This document shows, piece after piece, positions 24,018 to 27,213 of a stretch of DNA of 27,213 nucleotides (positions are counted from its first letter, which is position 1; every line of letters begins with the position of its first letter). The DNA lies in NCBI GenBank assembly GCA_002435585.1, contig DJDY01000052.1, positions 1 through 27,213 of the forward strand, read 5' to 3'. A program made the position numbers and the translations under genes. The notes below the pieces were generated by a model. That model did no database searches. It was given only the letters and a program-made list of their open reading frames with translations, and was not told where the DNA came from. The stretch comes from Lachnospira sp. UBA5912. Its GTDB lineage: Bacteria > Bacillota > Clostridia > Lachnospirales > Lachnospiraceae.

Positions 24018-24830
24018 TTACTGAATATCGCTATTTAGATTATTATATATTCTTATCTCTACCCTTCGATTCTGTGCTCTTCCCTCAGCCGTTGAATTAT
24101 CAGCAACTGGAACATTCTCACCTCTGCCTGAAGATGTCATGGTCTTAGCATCAAAATTCTTGGTATTCACAAGATAATTATATACACTATGTGCTCTGTG
24201 CACAGAAAGCATCATATTATCAGGATACTTTGCTGTATTAATTGGATTACTGTCAGTGTGACCCTCTATTGTTATGTAATTATCATTGTATGGATATATG
24301 GCATCCGCAACATTACTTAACAGTTTGACAGCATCTGATGTAAGCTCTGCACTTCCTGAATCAAACAGAATTCCACCATTCATATTAAGCATAACATACT
24401 TACTCGTTGCAGTTATCTCAACCTGGCTGTCAACGTTAGCTGACTTAAGATTATTTTCAATCTGTTCTGCCATATTCTCAGATTCTTTTAACCCTTCTTT
24501 TTCAACCTGCTCCTGGGCACTTTTTACTTCTTCTGTATAATCGCCATCTGTATTAAGTCCCATGTTGTTATAATAATTACTAAGATCGTTAAGCTGTGTT
24601 GCTCCACTTCCTACAAGTATTCCTTCATCTGTTAGTGCTGAACCACCAGCTGAAAAAATACTAAAACTCGCATTAAGTGATGCAGCTACCTTCTCGAATT
24701 TTTCTGCATCTACAGTTGACATTGAGAAAAGCAAAACGAAGAAACATAGCAGAAGGTTCATCAAATCACTGAATGTACTCATCCAGGCTGGAGAACCGGC
24801 TGGCTGTTCCTGAGGTTTTTTCTTAGCCAT
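24018..24830 (-). CDS. motB: MotB flagellar stator protein
   Basis: The protein has 270 residues. A single transmembrane helix near the N-terminus carries the ion-binding Asp22 (TFSDLMNLLLCFFVLLF). A linker with the plug region follows, and the peptidoglycan-binding OmpA-like domain (about 150-262) contains IEGHTDSNP and the NRRVEI end. It anchors the stator to the wall. The start at 24830 overlaps the motA stop by 1 bp (TAATG). Confidence 0.97.
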   Translation of the reverse strand: MAKKKPQEQPAGSPAWMSTFSDLMNLLLCFFVLLFSMSTVDAEKFEKVAASLNASFSIFSAGGSALTDEGILVGSGATQLNDLSNYYNNMGLNTDGDYTEEVKSAQEQVEKEGLKESENMAEQIENNLKSANVDSQVEITATSKYVMLNMNGGILFDSGSAELTSDAVKLLSNVADAIYPYNDNYITIEGHTDSNPINTAKYPDNMMLSVHRAHSVYNYLVNTKNFDAKTMTSSGRGENVPVADNSTAEGRAQNRRVEIRIYNNLNSDIQ

Positions 24831-25624
24831 TAAGCCTCACCTCCACCTTCTTCTGCTCCGATAGCTGTTCTAGATGCAGGTGAAAGGAATGACTTGAGTT
24901 TTTCTTCAATAACTCTTGGGTTTTCACCTGCCTGTATTGAAAGAAGACCTTCGATAACTATTTCTTTAAGCTGATATTCAACTGCATTCTGTGACTTTAG
25001 CTTATTGGCTATAGGTGTACAAAACCAGTTTGCTATAAGTGAACCATAAAGAGTTGTAAGCAGGGCTGTTGCCATATTAGGACCGATAGTTGAAGAATCC
25101 TGAAGATCCTTTAACATATTAACAAGACCAATAAGTGTACCAATCATTCCCCATGCAGGACCAAGTGCCGCCCATGCCTCAAAAAAGCCTGCAACACTTC
25201 TGTGACGCTCATCCATATTCATAAGTTCTGTTTCAAGAATGCCTCTTACAAGTTCTGGCTCTGTACCATCTACTATAAGAAGAATACCTTTTTTCATAAA
25301 TTCATCATCCAGATTCTGTGCAACCTCTTCAAGTGCAAGAAGACCTTCCTTTCTTGCAACATTAGACAATTCAATAATTTTAGCTATTGTCGCACCATGA
25401 TCATACTTTGGATCTTTAAATGCAAGACCAATTCCCTTAAAATTACCAAGGAAATCTTTAAGAGTGTAAGATGCCATAATTCCTGACAACGAACCACCAA
25501 TTGTAATAATAATTGAAGGAATATCAATGAAATTCTGGAGAACAGAGGCTCCTTTTCCCCACATGATTCCAAATATTACCATTACAAATCCAACAATAGT
25601 ACCAATAAGTGTAGCTATATCCAT
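24830..25624 (-). CDS. motA: MotA flagellar stator protein
   Basis: The protein has 264 residues with four membrane helices. The cytoplasmic loop carries Arg91 and Glu99 with the same eight-residue spacing as E. coli Arg90/Glu98, which contact FliG. The prolines Pro156 (GPAWGM) and Pro204 (CTPIANK) match the conserved pair. The SD (GGATGG, about 10 nt before the ATG at 25624) is weak. A 309-bp gap with two hairpins precedes it (25625-25934). Confidence 0.97.
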   Translation of the reverse strand: MDIATLIGTIVGFVMVIFGIMWGKGASVLQNFIDIPSIIITIGGSLSGIMASYTLKDFLGNFKGIGLAFKDPKYDHGATIAKIIELSNVARKEGLLALEEVAQNLDDEFMKKGILLIVDGTEPELVRGILETELMNMDERHRSVAGFFEAWAALGPAWGMIGTLIGLVNMLKDLQDSSTIGPNMATALLTTLYGSLIANWFCTPIANKLKSQNAVEYQLKEIVIEGLLSIQAGENPRVIEEKLKSFLSPASRTAIGAEEGGGEA

Positions 25625-25651
25625 CTAATACACCATCCATTCTTTCGTTGT

Positions 25652-25684
25652 GGGGCATACCTGTTCATATATATACAATACCCC
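25652..25684 (-). promoter_or_regulatory. Hairpin in the motA 5' leader
   Basis: GGGGCAT (25652-25658) pairs with ATACCCC (25678-25684), 7 bp with one G-U on the minus strand, loop 19 nt. It lies 28 nt before the motA start, near an AT-rich tract resembling a promoter (TAATATAAATAG region near 25695-25706), though I cannot fix a -35 box with good spacing. It may be a 5' stabilising or regulatory hairpin if transcription starts nearby. The start and role are inference. Confidence 0.35.
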
Positions 25685-25853
25685 CATAAAAAACTATTTA
25701 TATTAAAACACCAATGGCAAAATAATGCAACAAAATACTGCCATTTTCTGCATATTTTTCTAATTAAATATCATCGTTATATATTAACCAGTTTCAGGCA
25801 TATAAATGCAAAAACTAATACTGGAATATTATTTATGAATAATAACAATGATA

Positions 25854-25890
25854 GTGAAACGCTACAGTAAAAACATCCATAGCGTTTCAC
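25854..25890 (-). terminator. Perfect 11-bp stem-loop after flgE
   Basis: GTGAAACGCTA (25854-25864) and TAGCGTTTCAC (25880-25890) form a perfect 11-bp stem with a 15-nt loop, 44 bp after the flgE stop. On the minus strand the following TATCATTGTTATTATT is U-rich but broken, so this is a weak intrinsic terminator or an mRNA-end/processing hairpin. It lies in the 309-bp non-coding gap between flgE and motA, where flbD/swrD is often found in relatives; I find no flbD-like reading frame there. Confidence 0.55.
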
Positions 25891-25934
25891 ATTCATCCTG
25901 GCCGGTTATAAACCACCTTTATGTAAGTTATTAA

Positions 25935-27213
25935 TTATCTCTTAAGATTAATAAGTTCTTCAAGTAAAGTATCTGATACTGTTATAATTCTTGAGTTTGC
26001 CTGATAACCTCTCTGTGTCGTAATCATGCTTGTGAATTCTGAAGCAAGATCTACATTAGACATTTCAAGAACACCAGACTGTATCTTACCGCTTGTTGCA
26101 GAAATTTCTTTTCCTATTCCATCAAAGTCACCAGAATTCAGTGTTGATGAATACAGATTCTCACCAACCTTTTCAAGACCCGCCGGATTAGTGAATTCAG
26201 TTACAGCAATCTGTCCTATAACCTGTGTATCACCATTGCTATAGCTTGCAACTATACGTCCTGATGTATCTATACCAACAGATGTCATAGAACCAACTGC
26301 CTTACCACCACCTACATACGCTCCTGATACAGGATCAAGAATACCATCTGTCTGCTTAATAGAATTCTTATCCTTAATCATCTTAATTCCAGACATATCT
26401 ACTGTAAGAGTATGATCTCCAACTGCACCTATAGAATCAAGCTGTGGATCATTAGCTGTATCACTTCCTATTGTAAATGTTATGTTAGCATTTGCCTCAT
26501 TAGAAAGACCCGTTACAGAGTTGAACACAAGTGAGCTATCTGTAGATATTGTTAAATTCGTTGCTTCTCCATCCTTTGTTATAGATGAACCAGTTATTGA
26601 ATATGTTACATCATTACCTGTCTGTCCCTGTCTCTGCAATACTATCGTTGCCTGATATGAACTACCAAGACTATCATAGAAGTTAAGAGTTGTTGTAACA
26701 TTCTCTGTTGATGATGAATCTATATTACCTGTCAATGTAAGACCTGTTGTTCTTTCAGGTAATGTATACTTGAATTCAGGGCTTTCAAGATAAAGCTTTG
26801 AAACCTTATCTTTAACTATTTCACCCGTTGTTGGATCAACCTGCCATCCCATTACATTGGCTCCTGACTGTGTAACAAGTGCACCTGACTCATCTCTTGT
26901 AAAGTTACCAGCTCTTGTAAAATAAGTAGTTCCTGCATTACTTACTATAAAGAATGCGTTACTTCCTGTGATTGCAAGGTCTGTTGCATTATCAGTTCTT
27001 TCTGTAGCACCTTCTGTTGTCATAGCTGTTGAAATAGAACCAACCTGTGAACCAAGACCTATCTGCATAGCGTTAGTACCACCTTTTCCAGTAGTAGCGC
27101 TAGGTCCTGTAGCTGTCTGTGTTGTCTGGTAGAATACTTCACTAAATGTCATAGACTGTGATTTGTAAGCTACTGTATTAACATTTGCAATGTTATTACC
27201 AATAACATCCATT
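25935..27213 (-). CDS. flgE: FlgE flagellar hook protein (N-terminus outside window)
   Basis: About 425 residues are visible; the frame continues past 27213. The N-terminal NNIANVNTVAYK motif starts almost at the window edge and the preceding Met is internal, so the true start lies a few dozen residues upstream. The C-terminal VDLASEFTSMITTQRGYQANSRIITVSD motif, shown in short, is the conserved hook end. The middle is the long variable D1/D2 region. FlgE polymerises into the hook and is exported by the gate encoded downstream. Confidence 0.96.
   Translation of the reverse strand, partial: MDVIGNNIANVNTVAYKSQSMTFSEVFYQTTQTATGPSATTGKGGTNAMQIGLGSQVGSISTAMTTEGATERTDNATDLAITGSNAFFIVSNAGTTYFTRAGNFTRDESGALVTQSGANVMGWQVDPTTGEIVKDKVSKLYLESPEFKYTLPERTTGLTLTGNIDSSSTENVTTTLNFYDSLGSSYQATIVLQRQGQTGNDVTYSITGSSITKDGEATNLTISTDSSLVFNSVTGLSNEANANITFTIGSDTANDPQLDSIGAVGDHTLTVDMSGIKMIKDKNSIKQTDGILDPVSGAYVGGGKAVGSMTSVGIDTSGRIVASYSNGDTQVIGQIAVTEFTNPAGLEKVGENLYSSTLNSGDFDGIGKEISATSGKIQSGVLEMSNVDLASEFTSMITTQRGYQANSRIITVSDTLLEELINLKR

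Noticed and set aside
1..27213. CRISPR array, tRNA, transposon or prophage signals
   Set aside because: No direct repeats with unique spacers, tRNA cloverleaf or transposase/integrase frame was seen; the window is a syntenic chromosomal block.

Overview
The window holds the downstream two thirds of a Gram-positive flagellar and chemotaxis (fla/che) operon, read entirely from the minus strand, so transcription runs from high to low coordinates. It is AT-rich. It has FliY with two CheC-type phosphatase motifs, CheC plus CheD, FlhF/FlhG, a PilZ protein, FapA (DUF342) and a WhiG/SigD-type sigma factor, followed by rpsB. This combination and order point to a motile clostridium, most likely a Lachnospiraceae member (Lachnospira/Roseburia/Butyrivibrio type). 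The family assignment is an inference from gene content and order; the species cannot be fixed from the sequence alone.

In transcription order: flgE (5' end outside the window), a 309-bp non-coding gap with two hairpins, motA-motB-fliL-fliM-fliY-cheY (stator, switch, response regulator), fliO-fliP-fliQ-fliR-flhB-flhA (export gate), flhF-flhG (placement and number GTPase/ATPase pair), a PilZ protein and cheB, a 161-bp gap with a possible RNA pseudoknot, cheA-cheW, a terminator-like hairpin, cheC-cheD, a small membrane protein, sigma-28, then a tail of fapA and three little-known small genes. One of these resembles SwrB in place and layout, and another has a MltG-like N-terminal domain. The last gene before rpsB encodes a membrane-anchored GH5 endoglucanase with a CBM2-like domain. 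rpsB has its own strong sigma-A promoter.

The genes work together as follows. MotA/MotB drive rotation through the FliM/FliY switch. CheA/CheW signal to CheY, and CheB, CheC and CheD adapt the receptors. CheC and FliY both carry intact CheY-P phosphatase motifs. FliOPQR/FlhB/FlhA export flagellar parts, FlhF/FlhG set flagellar position and number, and sigma-28 turns on late genes such as flagellin. Tight spacing, 1-8 bp overlaps and single-strand layout suggest one long operon, with three larger intergenic RNA-structured gaps that may tune segments of it.

The items most worth a second look are the pseudoknot-like leader of cheA, the terminator-like stem between cheW and cheC, the cellulase appended to the motility operon, the uncharacterised sigma-to-rpsB module, and the repeat-bearing linkers of CheB and FliY.
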